Positions 10,191 to 22,202 of a stretch of 64,000 bases of DNA are shown piece by piece (position 1 is the stretch's first letter; each line of letters opens with the position of its first letter). Below the pieces are notes generated by a model that was not told the DNA's origin, made no database searches, and was given only the letters and a program-made list of their open reading frames with translations. The translations under genes and the position numbers were made by a program. The stretch covers positions 1-64,000 of the forward strand of contig JAHEWK010000037.1 in NCBI GenBank assembly GCA_020740775.1, written 5' to 3'. This stretch comes from Ilyonectria destructans (Eukaryota > Ascomycota > Sordariomycetes > Hypocreales > Nectriaceae).

Positions 10191-11775
10191 GATGCCCTAA
10201 TAACACAACAGTCTCTACGTGGAATTGTATTCATACAAACTAAAGTAAAATCACTGAATTTCTCTCGCTGAGAGCTTCCGTCTAGTATTAATTCCATCGT
10301 GATCTGAGATATATTTCCAAGTTCACGTTTTGTGGTCAACGAAGGTATTGCGCGAAGGTGGACACTAACCACCATAGTCGCCATCAATGTGGGAGATTTT
10401 CTCCCGATCCAAAGCCCAGATTAAGTCAAGCCCAGTCCGCTTGAAAGCTGTTTGTCTCTCAAGTATTTTCGTCCTACTCTCACCATCCCATGCCATATTG
10501 TTTTATTCATTGATGAAGACAGGGCAACGACGAGACGAGTTTTGTCGCGTTAGGCTCAAGGGGATGCCCCTCGATGGCCGATCATTGACCAGCGGGCAGA
10601 GATATGTGCCAAACTGGGAACTGGAAGTTGGTCCAGGTTGTGGGTCGGGGTCTCACGCTGAACCCCCGGACATTGGAACGAGTTGGAACGAGTTGGATCT
10701 AAACCCAATCAACTGGACCTCTGAATGGCTGGTTACCAAGCCTGGGGAGCGAAATCTCAGTTGAGTTGGACCCACAGTTGGAGGATCCAACGGCTCCAAC
10801 GGTTGGAAGTAGTTGGTTGATTACGCACTCTGTCTTTACCGCGAGTTAGCTACCTTGTATCTCAAAAGAACATAAAATAACATACCCCCGACTATCTCCA
10901 CTCGCGAAGGGCTTCATACAGTGACGACAGTAAGCAGAAATGTGCCTCCTGCCTGCCAAACTAGATTGCCATCCCTCGTAACCACTCTCGCTGAAGACAT
11001 GGAAAAGAAGGCCTTGACGACTTATGAAAGAAACCACTTGCCGCGGAGGAGAATCAGCGTTCATGGTGCCTTCGTGATGAACAGACGCTCGCAAAGTGTC
11101 TTCCATCTCTGTCTTAGAGGCTAGCTCAAACTCGCAGTCCCAGGTCACAGACCTCTTAAACCTTTCAAGATCCTGGACCAAGAGTAATTTTACTTGGTAA
11201 TTATGCGTGACCCATGTCCCCAGACAGAACAGCCTCCGGAACGAACCGTTTTGGCCTGTGAGGCTCAGAGCATGAGGTCGCCTTTCATCCGACTCAAAGC
11301 CGAGTACGACAAGTTTTGAGGCATGTGAGCTGGAATTGTCCTGTTATTTTAATGCTAAGTCTCCCGGGTTGATGAATTCAACGATCAATAACGACTCGAA
11401 TACCACCCGCCATCGGTTGGGTCTAGTTTTGGCATATGTATGGTGCTTGAACCGTCTGTATCAACTGTCGCTAAACCTTTAACGCAACCGGCGGCATTCT
11501 TCACACTACACCTGCGCGAAGCAGTGAAGTTGAAGATGGGAGGGTCCCAGCCGCTTTGGGTGCAGGGTCGACGTAATATCTAGTCTCTATAAATAGAAAC
11601 TACTATTAAGCTCTAATGCTTTCTAATTCACAAGCATCTGCATTAGGGACATCTATGCCCTAGAAATAACCTGGTGCCTAGCATCCTTTTCAGCCTCATA
11701 GCCAAAGACATTGATATTCCACTTAGGTATAACTGCATTAACTATAGTTAGCATTTGTCTACAAATTATCTATAA
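10190..11775. other. Intergenic stretch, no supported gene
   Basis: Open frames at 10387-10764 (+) and 10846-11181 (-) have no recognisable domain or flanking gene signals. Around 10675-10810 there is local repetition of TTGGA/GGAACG words. Nothing else is evident. Confidence 0.45.
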
Positions 11776-12904
11776 CTACAACTTACAGTTCGCGGGGATG
11801 CTAAAACGCTGTGGGCTCTCGCCGAACTTGCCCAGAGCACTGATAGCTTCATCGTCCAACTCGACCTGCTGAAAGTTTTCGGCGATCCGCGATGGCGTAA
11901 ATGACTTAGGAACAACGCTGTGGCCGCCGATCTGGCCCCAGGCGATAATAACTTGAGCTGACGTTATGGCCTTGCCCTGGACCTTAGATAGCCGCTTGGT
12001 TACGGCCTGGACCTCTGGTTCGCTAACTAGGAGGGGGACGCCGAAGTAGTTGTTGCCTAAGGGTGAGTAGGCAGTAATATGGATATTGTTTTTCCTAGCA
12101 TACTCAATGAGTAGCGGGTTAGGAAGCCGCGGGTGGCGCTCGATCTGGTTGACGGCGGGAACAATACCAGTGTCCTTAATGATAGCCTCAAGCTGCATAT
12201 AGAGTAAGCGCTGGGCGTCGTTTCCGCGGGGCCTCTTGGTTTTAACTTACGTAGTCAATCGTGAAGTTAGAGACACCAATCGAGCGGACTTTGTTCTTAG
12301 GAAGCTTAATGAATGCTTCGATTTGGCTAAAGTCAGGGTCGCTTGTCTCTTAACGGAAGATACTAGGACTTACCATTCCAAGTATCAGTTAGTGAGCAGC
12401 CATCATAGATGTCGATCTCCTGATCATTTTCAGCTCGCTTGGGCATGAAATCGTCACCAGGGCGGAAGGCTATGGGCCAGTGGACAAGATAGAGCTACAA
12501 TATCGGACCTTGTTAGCGTGTGCTCCTAATTTCGATTGTTCGGCGGTTTATTGGGCTGTAGTCTCTTTCTCACGTACATCGAGATAGTCTAGCCCCAGCT
12601 CAGCCAGGGTATCGTCGAGGGCGGGCTCGACATCCTCGGGGCGATGCTTAGTATTCCATAGCTTAGATGTAATAAAGATATCGTCGCGCTTTAGGCTGGG
12701 AATCTTGGCGAGAGCCTTCCTGATGCCCTGGCCAACCTCGCGCTGGTTGTTATAGGCCTTGGCTAAATCGAGATGGCGGTAGCCAACTCGAAGAGCCTCG
12801 TAGACACCTTGGCCAACGTCGCCAGGGGTAGCCTGCCAGGTGCCATAGCCAAGATGGGGGATCTTATAGCCGGAGTTAAGAGTTGCCGTTCTTCCGAATG
12901 ACAT
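11776..12904 (-). CDS. Aldo-keto reductase
   Basis: This is an NADPH-dependent carbonyl/aldose-type reductase of about 320 residues, normal for the family. Exons are 12904-12578, 12494-12374, about 12330-12251 and 12192-11776. The catalytic tetrad is visible: Asp46 and Tyr51 ([13 protein letters not shown]), Lys81 (ITSKLWNT) and His114 (LYLVHWP). Cofactor and barrel motifs [10 protein letters not shown] and ITAYSPLG follow, with the late NADPH-binding segment [12 protein letters not shown]. Introns 1 and 3 join in frame. Intron 2 (donor 12373) does not: the obvious TTTAG acceptor leaves the frame wrong by one base, and the only in-phase acceptor gives an intron of about 25 nt. The gene may therefore carry a one-base lesion or use an unusual acceptor. 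It lies between two LINE fragments. A link to the oxidoreductase cluster at 19-32 kb is possible but unproven. Confidence 0.85.
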
Positions 12905-13300
12905 GACTGCGATTGTTTGCTTGAGTGAAGGAGGTACGTGGTTTCTAAGATTGAAAGCGAAGAGAATCTGCTACAAATGATAATAGAGAGAGTAATAACA
13001 GAGGCAAACAACTATGAGCCTTGAGTTACTACGTAGTGTAGAATAGGTCTTGAAGAACACCCGGCTCATTTATGTATCAAGTGCTGCTTGAACGCTTTGA
13101 CTAGAGGTTGCGACAACCACCAAGGGGCTAGTTTCGCGAGACGTACTCTGTAGTCTCGCAACGTTAATCGGTTCTCCACATAGCAGAGCACATCTTCCCA
13201 CCGTCAATCCCACAGTATAATAAGAGGGGAGTTGGCATTACTAATGCCGATGTCGCTTCCCACAACCTTACCTCATTGTCATGTATTCTTGGACTGCGAC

Positions 13301-13404
13301 CGGAGACTTCGGATGTGCCACAATCGGCACGACGGTTTAGTGTGGGGCCGACCGGAGACTTCAGATGTACCACAATCGGCACGACGGTTTAGTGCGGGGC
13401 CGAC
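13301..13404. repeat. Two 52-bp direct tandem copies
   Basis: The units at 13301-13352 and 13353-13404 differ at only a few positions (all transitions) and contain a short CCACAATCGGCACGAC core. They lie just 3' of the LINE fragment that ends near 13700 and may belong to its 3' untranslated part. They are too short and too few to be a CRISPR-like array. Confidence 0.85.
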
Positions 13405-13699
13405 CGGCATGAGCCCGGGAGGACTAACCTCATAGGGCCAGGTGCGTTAGGCTGTGTCCAGTTCTACGTTTGTGGTTCGCGTCTCCCAGAAGCCCCACAT
13501 TCGTCCTCATCCGGTGGTTGGTCTCGCCTCGCTTGACTCTGTGTGACAGGCCTGCTCGAAGGCCAATTTCTCCAAGTGTTCAGCGTCCTATCTTCGGCAG
13601 CTGAAGCATGGTCTGCCAGCTTGTGGCTGTTTGGTGTTAGTATCGCCAGGTTTGGCCGCTAAATGCTGTTAGTTAGTATGTTATCCAGTCTGGTTTGCA

Positions 13700-14440
13700 T
13701 CAAGTCTCCTCGTGTCCATGGCGAACTTAATCGCCGCCCGCACCTGTAGGTTGGGTACCCATTTTGGGCCATCCGATGCTGCCTTTCCTCCCAAAAAGAA
13801 AGAGAGGTTTCCCATCAATGTTTGTCCGACCCGTTGCATGCCTTCTCGCTGTGCATCCCATTTCGGACATCATCCCATTTCGGACATCGAAATAAAAAAT
13901 GTTCCATCGTTTCTGCTGCTCGTCCACAGTTGCACCTGTCCGATTCTGCTGCTCCAATCCTGTGCAAGTAGCTGTTGATCCTAGCCATTCCCGTACTAAG
14001 CTGGGAGAGCATGTCTGCTTCGCGCCTCTTCAAACCATCATACAGGACGCGTGTGTGTGTACCTGGTAACGCTCTATCGATTCGCTTCGAGTACTTTCCG
14101 ACCCCATCGGGCAGGCTCTTCTACCATTGCTGCTGTGCGATCGCTAGTCTCATTCGTGTGGAACGCGCTTGGTATGTTGGTTTCTCCGGCCTGTGTCTTC
14201 CTCGTGCGGCTCTTCGCGCTTCCATCTTTGCCTCGCTGCCCATCGGGAAGTCCTTGTCTCCGGCTGGTACCCACAGCATCTTGACGATGTTGCCCCTCTT
14301 CTGGAGTCGTTCGGCATGCCTGTGGACCTCCTGGACAGTACATTGTCCCGACTGCTGTTGCGGCCGCGCGAAAATAGTCTCGTACTGTTGCTAGGATGGT
14401 GTGCTTGTTGGGACTTAGCACGAGTAAAGGTTGTGGTAAA
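13700..14440 (-). pseudogene. Tad-like LINE fragment, RNase H and C-terminal zinc-binding end
   Basis: On the minus strand one reads an RNase H-like tail (ERLQKRGNIVKMLWVPAG near 14300), then GTHTRVLYDGLKRREAD, LSQLSTGMARINSYLHRIG, and the Cys/His block CNCGRAAETMEHFLFRCP. This is the usual C-terminus of Tad1-type ORF2. An in-frame TAG (near 14121) interrupts it. A 16-bp duplication at about 13857-13890 shifts the frame just after the zinc block. RNase H lies at higher coordinates than the RT fragment at 9-10 kb although both are on the minus strand, so the two fragments cannot be halves of one element. Confidence 0.8.
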
Positions 14441-14476
14441 TTAGTAGGACTGAGCACGCCTGTACACAGTATAGTT

Positions 14477-15000
14477 GCCTGTCACGAGCCTTGATTGTGT
14501 GAGGCGTCTGATTGGGTGTATGTATGTTCTTGATTGCGTCAGATCCCCGCTCTGAGTCCCTGTGCATCCTTTATGCTAAGTAGCTAGAAGGATATTGCTA
14601 TAACAATTACACGCCCAGTTATCCAAAATACACACCGTGACATTGCCTGTCACGAGCCCTGATTCTGTGAGGCGTCTCATTGGATGTGTGTATATTCTGA
14701 GTTGCATATGATCCCCGCTCTGAGTCCCCGTACATCCTTATACTGAAACCAGCTAGAAGGATATAGCTATTGTCACGATGTGTATTTGGGTAGCTGGGCG
14801 TGTACATGGCGTGTGACTGCTATAGCTATATCCTTATAGCTGGTTTCAGTATAAGGATGTACAGGGACTCAGAGCGGGGATCATATGCAAATCAAGATCA
14901 GACACACACCCAATCAGACACTTCAGACAATCTGGGCTCGTTACAGCTATAGCAGTCACACGCCATGTACACGCCCAGCTACCCAAATACACATCGTGAC
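14477..15000. repeat. Cluster of three related MITE-like units, last one inverted
   Basis: Units A (about 14477-14641) and B (about 14646-14780) run in the same direction. Unit C (about 14773-15000) is inverted. Shared words are ATCCCCGCTCTGAGTCCC and CAGCTAGAAGGATAT. Unit C is bounded by a perfect inverted repeat of 56 bp (14773-14828 and 14945-15000; outer end GTCACGATGTGTATTTGGG). B and C together form a long hairpin. There is no open frame, so they are non-autonomous. The superfamily is unknown because no clear target duplication is visible. Confidence 0.8.
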
Positions 15001-15618
15001 ATCACCTGTAATTAGCAGAGACCTAGCCACTAGAGCCGCTAACTGTTCGAGACAAGTTGCACGAGTCAATCAGTTTTCGTTCAAAACATGTGATCAGCAG
15101 GTAGCTCTCTCAAGGCTGGGGAAGATGTAGACGCTCGGCACATGCCCTACGGGGTAGACCCACATCCATACAAGCATCGGTGTCGCTTAGGCCGACCCCC
15201 AAAGGGGATTGATTAGCCAGGTTTTGGCCAGACATGCTCAGCTGACGCACTAGCCCATTGTACCGGACGTCCTTCCAGCAGGTGCGGAACCATGGTATTG
15301 GAGCCCAGTGGGGGGCCCGGCTTCCGAGATGTGTTTACAGCGGGGCTAGTTGCCTTTTAGGGCGACCTGCATATGAAACCAACAGATGTGGATATGGCAT
15401 GTGAACCGGCCGACTTCCGAGTACAGCTATTGGTCCGTCCTTGAAGCCTCGCTCCTTAACAATTATGTAATCACTCCTCAAGCTTCCATCTTTTGATTGA
15501 GGGGCCACGCTCTACCTTCTTTCAGACGTTAAGTCTCCTCACATTACATGTACATTACAAGGCTCAGAGTCTAAATCGGTAAAGATTTGCGTGCGGAACT
15601 TTCCGATGTCCATTCGTC
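15001..15618. other. Intergenic stretch, no supported gene
   Basis: It lies between the MITE cluster and the left end of the hAT element. No domain-bearing frame, RNA gene or clear repeat is seen. Confidence 0.45.
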
Positions 15619-18086
15619 TAGTGATGTTGTACTTTTCGTACAACACGGTTGTACATACATACGTACAAAAAGAAAAAGTACGTACACGTACTACGTACGT
15701 ACAATGAGGGTCCATGATTCCTAATAAGGGAATTTGTGGGTCACATCGTACAAATACGGGGCTGTACAAAAACTCTGCTCGCTTAGCAGCTCAATGCACT
15801 CTACCATTCTCTCCCAATTGAAGGTATCGCCAAAAAGATGGCGCCCACCAATGCTAACGCTGCCTTCGTTTGGCGACAGTTTATCGATCTCGGCCGCTCT
15901 AACTCCAAGAAAAGCAAGCGGTACAGATGCCGTCACTGCCAGAAGGATTTTGCAGCGACCTCTGTTGGGAGGCCGAAAGAGCATCTCGCTGCGTGTGAGA
16001 AATGGCAAGCCAAGCAGCGACAAGAGCGTCAAGCTCAATATAACGCTGGCTATCTTCCCTCGTATTCTGAAGCTATACAAAAGAAGATAACCGAGGTCGG
16101 AATTCAGCATATCTCGCAAGACGAGAGTCGCAGTTTCGCCTATGATGCCGCCGCTGCTGTAATCGCCGGCGGCCGCCCCTTCAGCCTCTTCGAGAGCCGC
16201 CGTTGGCGTTATTTCTTCACTCGCATTAAGCCTGGCTGGAAGCCTCCTAGCCGCGCCGTTATCACGAGAATTCTGCCCGATTTCTATCAGGAACTCTATC
16301 ATGAGGTTTTCAAACGCATTACCAGCTCAGAATGGTTCAACATCATATTTGACGCTTCCGATAATGTGTCGGGCCACAGAATCGTTAATATCTCGGTACA
16401 ACTACCAGACGGCCCAGCCTTCTACTGGAAAACGTTTGACACGGGAGAAGAACAGCACACAGCGGAGAATTGGGTGAAGTTGATATGGGGAGAAATGCAG
16501 CAACTGTGCGGCGGTGATCTCTCCAGAATCAATTCCATCTGTACAGATACCGAAAACACGATGCGCTCTGTACACGACTTGCTTGGGAAATTCCCAGAAC
16601 TCTCACATATCAACTTCTCTCTATGCGATTCTCATGGCCTTCAGCTTCTAATTAAAGATATCCTTCTTCTTCCATTCTTTGAGGATCTCTTTAATAACGT
16701 CAGCACCCTTCTCACGTTCTTCTCACGGTCTAAATTACAATTGCAAAGATTGAGAATGTGCCAGCGCACGAGGTGGAACGGAGTAACTCGCGCGCTGATC
16801 AGAAGGTACCGGTAAATCGCCAGCTGTGACTGAGAAATCACTGTACTAACTCGCTCGTTCCGAATAGTGTAATTACACGCTGGGGTTCTCAGTACAATTC
16901 TTTCTTCTCCCTCCTCCGTTCTCGAGACCCTGCCAGAGACTGGTCTATTCGAAAAGATGTACGAGATGAGCTGCGATCTCAAGATTGCCCCGTTCTCCTA
17001 CCCGAAGCGGTTCGAATCATCAAAGACAACAGCTTCTGGCTAAAACTCGAGGCTGCGATCGCTGTGCTAAAGCCCGTGAACGAATTTCAACACGCTTCCG
17101 AGGCTGATGGGGCGGGAATCGCACACGTTGTAAATCGCTGGCTGCAAATCAAAAGCAAATGGGTTGAGATGAGAGAGGCTGATCAGTTTCCTGATATTCC
17201 GTGGGACGATATTGACGCTATATTCAAAGCCCGGCTTGATAAGCAAACGTACGATATACGTTGGATCGCCGATGCCCTCCGGCCTGATACAACAGGCCCA
17301 AATTCGAAACTGCCGCCTAGCGTCTTTGCGCGCGTACAAGAGTATTTGCAGAAACAGCTGAAAAACGACAACGAATATCACCGTGCCCTTTCCGAATTCA
17401 CACACTTCCGAATGCGTACAGGCGGCCCAGACGGCTTATTTAATAAGCACAGCGCTGTATACGACGATGGCTTCAAGCCAGCAATGGCGTGGCAGTGCCT
17501 CCTCAACCAGGGCTCGATTCTGGCTAGAGTAGCTGTGAAGGTAATGAACACGCTTGCGAACTCCGTACCCTCAGAACGAAGTTTCTCTGCTATTAGTTTC
17601 ATACATACGAAGGCTCGGAATCGGCTTACGCCCATGCACGCTGATATGCAGGCCTTCATATTTATGAACGACCGCGTATTAGATCGCCTTAAGGATCAGA
17701 AGTACGCCCATAAAAAGCGCTGGACGGATCTTGAGGAGAAGGACTGGCTAGAACTCGAAGATTCATATCTCGAGTTATTTGTGAATGCGCAGGGCAAGAA
17801 GGTCTGGATGGATGGCGTGATGGCCTCTACCAATGGGGATTTTGAGTGGGAGGGTGTATTACAGTCGACGGGTGATATATTGAGGGTTGGCACTGAAGTG
17901 GAATCAGAGGTTTGAGGCTAGAATGGCAGAAGAACAGGACCGTGAGAACCCTACTACCAGTATTGCCTAAAATAGAAGGGGGAAATTTGTATGGTACGTA
18001 TTTGTATGTACAACCCCATTGTACGTACGTACTATGGCTAAAATACAGTACGTACGTACATACGTGTACAATAAATTGCATCACTA
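15619..18086 (+). mobile_element. hAT-superfamily DNA transposon
   Basis: The transposase is bracketed by short inverted termini TAGTGATG (15619-15626) and CATCACTA (18079-18086), which fit the hAT consensus of T/C-A-G-N-G at each end. Inside them lie arrays of GTAC/ACGTAC words (15628-15705; 17994-18072), probably subterminal transposase-binding sites. The flanking 8-mers (15611-15618 and 18087-18094) are not identical, so the target duplication is not confirmed and the exact ends are provisional. Confidence 0.75.
15838..17915 (+). CDS. hAT transposase (one intron)
   Basis: Joining 15838-16811 to 16868-17915 gives an uninterrupted protein of 673 aa. The 56-nt intron has a GTAAAT donor, an ACTAAC branch site and a TAG acceptor, and the join reads IRRYR/VITRWGSQYNSFF. 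Residues about 25-60 form a BED-type zinc finger (YRCRHCQKDF followed by HLAACEKW). The RNase H-like core contains FDASDNVSGHRIV and CTDTENTMRSVHD. The C-terminus has the hAT dimerisation block LANSVPSERSFSAISFIHTK. No stop or frameshift was found, so the protein could be functional. The enzyme would excise and reinsert the element; its activity depends on the termini being intact. Confidence 0.9.
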
Positions 18087-18572
18087 CTTGCAGCTAAGTG
18101 CTGGATGGATGGATGGGATGGGCCCGGGGCTTCAGCCGAACTGGAAGAAGCAATCTTAGCCCCTTAAGCCACTCAAGCGGCCTTAGGTGTCTTGTATGAC
18201 CTGGGCAGGTCTTACTAGTGGACAGCTGCAGACGCGATAAGCACCCTTGCAACGATGAGACGCGACCCTTCAGGATAAACAATAGCCCATGGTATTTGTT
18301 TTTAAATCTTGGACGCGTTCCTTCTACTGAATCTTACCCTCTTGCTCACTCACCCCGCTGCTGCTGCTGATGGTGGCAGATTGTGTTTCTTCCTGGGTTG
18401 AGCTGTACAGCCAGCTTCACTTCTTTTTACATTTTTCACATTTTTACACTACTACCCTCATATATCAACATATTGCTATGGTAAAATTGATACCCTTAGC
18501 ACTGCTCCTCTTTGACGAGACAGACAGGTCATAAGTAGAACAGCATCTTTTTTACCTGCCTTGCTGACCTCA

Positions 18573-18860
18573 CTTCGCGCACGGACCGCTGCCCCTGGGG
18601 GCAGACATAGGTCTACTTACACATCACGCACATCCATTTATATCTTTCATCCACTCGCATCATCACTAAACTTACCCACCTCACCTCGTTCACACAAAGA
18701 GGTGCACGGACCGCTACCCCTAGGGGCAGACAGACGTACGTACTTACCATAATTGCTTACCTTTTACATCGATCCCATCGACCCACCCATCCATCATTAT
18801 CACTTACCTTACCTCACTCACGCAAAGGAGGTGCACGGACTGCTGGCCCTGGGGGTAGTC
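18573..18860. repeat. Three imperfect tandem units of about 127 bp with palindromic core
   Basis: The word CACGGACCGCT recurs at 18580, 18705 and, with one change, at 18834. Each copy is followed by an imperfect palindrome of the type TGCCCCTGGGGGCA. The sequence between the cores is also similar (cattatca/cttacc-rich). No coding potential. The origin is unknown. Confidence 0.7.
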
Positions 18861-19307
18861 TTAATCCTGAAAAATGTATAGATAGCCCTTAGAGTTAGCA
18901 TAAATTTCTCCAAAGTGACCATTTCTTAAACCTGACCCTAACCCACACCTCCTACCGTAAAAACTGCGCTACAATCGACATTGCCGAGAGCCGCAAGTTT
19001 CGCGACATCATGAGCGATATGAGAAGAGGCAAAAGCGACTGGGACTTGGCAATAAAACAGAAATCAAAGGACTGAGAATTTTCGCAAGGGATTCGGCATT
19101 GAGACTCTATTCATTCCTTTGGCGTGGAGTTGAGTCAGGTGTCGAGGACCTCAACATGGCTTACAACGCCACCTGCTCTGTGGTATTACATGGCCCAATG
19201 TTCAGGTACGAAACCCGAAAGCAGCGGAGCGGTTTAGAAAGGTGACTATCGAAGATCTGCTTTATGCCAAATGAGAGAAAGACGATATGACTATTCTTCT
19301 GAGTGCT
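18861..19307. other. Intergenic stretch, no supported gene
   Basis: No recognisable gene. It is the 3' flank of the minus-strand dehydrogenase that ends at 19308. Confidence 0.4.
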
Positions 19308-20481
19308 CTACTCTTGGCGCACTCCGACTCTGTCGAAAAAGACTTTTTGTCCTGTTCTCAGACTATCTTGGAGGGCGGTTGCGATTTTCAGGGAAGTCAA
19401 CGATGACCGCAATGGTACAGGCAAAGGCTTGTTATCCAAGACGGCGTCGACCCAGTCGGTAGCTTCGGTCACAAAAGCGGAAGCGTAGCGGTCGTACCAC
19501 CCTGGATGAGCGGGTGTCTTGATGAACCCATCCTTGTCGCAGAGTTCGATGGCATTCCGTCTGGGAATTAAGTTGATAGAGAGCTTCCCTGCTGTTCCAA
19601 ATATTTCTGTTGCGTTATCGTACCCATGGGCAGTAGTCCTGGAGTTGTAGAAGAATGCAATCTTGCCATCCCAGTATTCGCAGATGCCAACTGTGTTGTC
19701 TGTATCGCCATATTCCTCCAACTCAGAATGGATGGCGGCGACACCAGACGCGGAGACTGACTTTGGCCGCGATCCTTCTCCGAAAAGGTAAAGAGAAAGG
19801 TCAATATCATGAATAATACTGTCGATAAAGACGCCGCCCGAATCCTTGAGGTACTGTTTGAAGAACGGACTCGTGTCTAACGGCTCGCATCCCTGAGATC
19901 TGATGACCACAGGCCTCCCGATGGCGTTCTGTTGGATCTGCTCACGTGCTTCTTTATAGTTCTCATCGAACCTTCGGACGAAGCCGACCATCAGCTTTGC
20001 GCGTGAACTGGCTTCAGTCTTTTTTACTAATGAATCGAGCTACTCTTGATGTCAGTTCAAGTGCATGAGCTCAATACTGAAACCAAGGACCAACCTCGTC
20101 GAGTGTTTTGCAAACCGGCTTTTCGCAAAGAACGTGGATCCCCTTGTCTAAAGCCGCGATTGTCTGTTCTGCATGCAAGTGTGTCGCGGATGAGATGATG
20201 ATGGCATCTAACCATGGGATCTCAATCATCTCATCAAAGGTTGGCACCACGGTAACTCCATGGGGGACTAAATGCTCTTGACCCCAGACAAGGTCCGCCT
20301 CTGCGGGCGAACAAGCACAGAGCAGGGTTGCTCGAGGCACTTTGTGTAGCACATTCATGGCATGGCGCTGCCCCATGCGACCAATTCCGACTACGCCAAC
20401 CCTCAGCTTCTTGGTAGGAGACGTTTGTCTTCCTTGGAAAGGGTGGCCATTCTGGACAGTGCTTTGCTGTTTATGGGACAT
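19308..20481 (-). CDS. Gfo/Idh/MocA-family NAD(P)-dependent dehydrogenase
   Basis: The protein is 372 aa in two exons (20481-20095 and 20039-19308), joined in frame as CKTLDE/LDSLVKK. The Rossmann fold begins VGVVGIGRMGQRHA (residues about 27-40), and the family signature Glu120-Lys121-Pro122 is present (LCEKPVCKTLDE). The C-terminal GFO_IDH_MocA_C domain includes GGVFIDSIIHDIDLSLYLFG and the catalytic-type HDID. The length and HDID pattern resemble myo-inositol 2-dehydrogenase and related sugar or cyclitol dehydrogenases, but the substrate cannot be fixed from sequence. It is the first gene of a run of oxidoreductases, a regulator and a sugar transporter, which suggests a role in oxidising an imported sugar, polyol or sugar acid. 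Confidence 0.9.
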
Positions 20482-21293
20482 CGTGGCTAGACGTGGAATC
20501 AGCTTTCTGAAGATTGTGATGATGAAGGGAGAAAAAGACGGAGTCTAGGGGCAATGGGCCGATTCGAGTGACGAGGTCCAAGAACCAATGTCGATGGAGG
20601 AACTGGGAGGCTGCAAGGATGGATATAAGATGCCCCGGGGTGCGTGCCGCGGGGTCGATCCGCTCGGGATCCAGATTCCGGGACGAGTCAACCTAGTCAT
20701 GGTGGGTGAGCACAGAAACATTGATCATTTTGCATTGACGGATACTTCTTACGAAATTTTATCGAGTATGAATGACTAACAACCCATGCTGCTGATTAAT
20801 TCCACCATGATTTGGCACTGGGATTCGCATATGGTGAGGTGTGGAATTTTGGAGTGGACTTTTGGATCGGATTCTAGTTTCCATCCACTCACTCCACTTG
20901 AACGGCTGTGTTAAGCCAGCAACCAGACGGAAGCAGTAGCACATGAAATAGTGATCAAATCAGGCCTGGCTTCACCTTTTATCCGTTAATGTAGAGTATC
21001 TCGTTTTTCCCCACCATACTGTAGCAGGCGTGCACTGCTCAACGCGCAGCAAAATGCGCATGGGCACGGTCATCCAGATTATGCCAAACAACTTAAGCAA
21101 AAATACAATTACGAAACAACAAAAGTTGCTATATCACCCCCTGAACTTGGACTACTGGGATAAAGTCACAAGTTATGGCGGATCAAAATCTCATAGTACG
21201 TCCGACAGGGCCACGAGTCCAGAATGTTGATAGTTGGGAGACACCCGTGTACCTAAATTGCACACAGTTGCTGAATTGTCGAACTGAAAATGT
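20482..21293. other. Intergenic stretch between two minus-strand oxidoreductases
   Basis: This is the upstream region of the Gfo/Idh/MocA gene and the 3' flank of the SDR gene. Motifs of the CGG-type used by Zn2Cys6 regulators occur (for example around 20540-20700), but no defined palindrome can be singled out. No gene is supported. Confidence 0.4.
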
Positions 21294-22202
21294 TCATTGG
21301 TAATGGACTGAAGCACCGCCATCGACTATCAAGTTATGCCCAGAAATATACTGAGCCATGTCGCTCAAAAGAAACACCACAGGCTTCGCAATATCCTCGG
21401 GTATACCCAGCCGTCCCAGCGGAACCCTTTCTTCCATGGCCCCCTGTTTAGATCCAGCCAGATCGGCCTTGTTCATGGCCGTCTCGACTGTACCAGGACT
21501 CACGGCATTGAACCGAATCCCGTGCTTCCCCAATGCTACCGCACAGCTAGCTGTCATGCCCAAGACAGCAGCTTTTGTCGCTGAGTAGTGGGCCAACTGA
21601 CTCGATCCCAGGGTCGCGGTGATAGAGGCAATGGAGACAACCGCGCCTCCTTTGCCCTGTGCCATCATTTGTTGAACAATATCCTGAGTTATCGCAAATG
21701 GTCCACTGAAGTTAACCTCCATGTGCTTATCAAGCTGACGTTTTGAAACGGCTGTAAAGTCTTCGAACTGGCAAATCCCGGCGTTGTGTACGATGGCGTT
21801 GATTTCTCCAAAGGTCGCTACGGCCGTGTCAACAATCCTGGAGTATCTCATCAGCATGTCTTATCCTATGCGCTTCCTATTATATGTTGCCAGGGGCCTT
21901 GTGCACCTTTTACCGGCTTCGGGGTCTGTAACATCCACAGCAATCTCAACCGTATTCACTGTTGGCTCAGCTTCTCGGATGGCAGCAATCTCAGTTCTGA
22001 GCGTCTGAATATCTTGTTTCGACTGCGCATCTCCAATATGATGGACGACAAGCTTTGCTCCATGACGAGCACTTTCGATAGCAATCGCGCGTCCTATGCC
22101 TGTGCTACAGCCGGTGATTCTGTTTCAGTTGGTTTAGTTAACGACCTTGGATGGGTGCATCAGAACGTACACAACAACTGTCCCTTTCAGTAGTAGTGCC
22201 AT
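21294..22202 (-). CDS. Classical short-chain dehydrogenase/reductase
   Basis: Exons 22202-22171, 22119-21914 and 21859-21294 give 267 aa, typical of classical SDRs. The NAD(P) motif TGCSTGIGRA spans the first splice junction; VHNAGI is the NNAG-like motif; the catalytic residues are Ser158, Tyr171 and Lys175 (HYSATKAAV). Intron 2 uses an AAG acceptor (54 nt) that restores VDVTDPEADMLMRYSR. The sequence RFNAVSPGTVETAMN and the C-terminal ISGHNLIVDGG are as in sugar/polyol-type SDRs. It is divergently placed to the PRISE gene at 22575, with about 370 bp between starts, so the two may share a promoter. The substrate is unknown. Confidence 0.9.

Noticed and set aside
10387..10764. 125-aa plus-strand open frame
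   Set aside because: No family resemblance, low-complexity end, no support.
13164..13435. Open frames over the 52-bp tandem repeat
   Set aside because: The repeat keeps the frame open by chance; the peptides are only the translated repeat.
9060..14440. A single LINE split by the aldo-keto reductase
   Set aside because: On the minus strand the RNase H part lies upstream of the RT part, the wrong order for one element.
15611..18094. 8-bp target duplication for the first hAT
   Set aside because: The flanking 8-mers agree at only about half the positions, so I did not claim a duplication.
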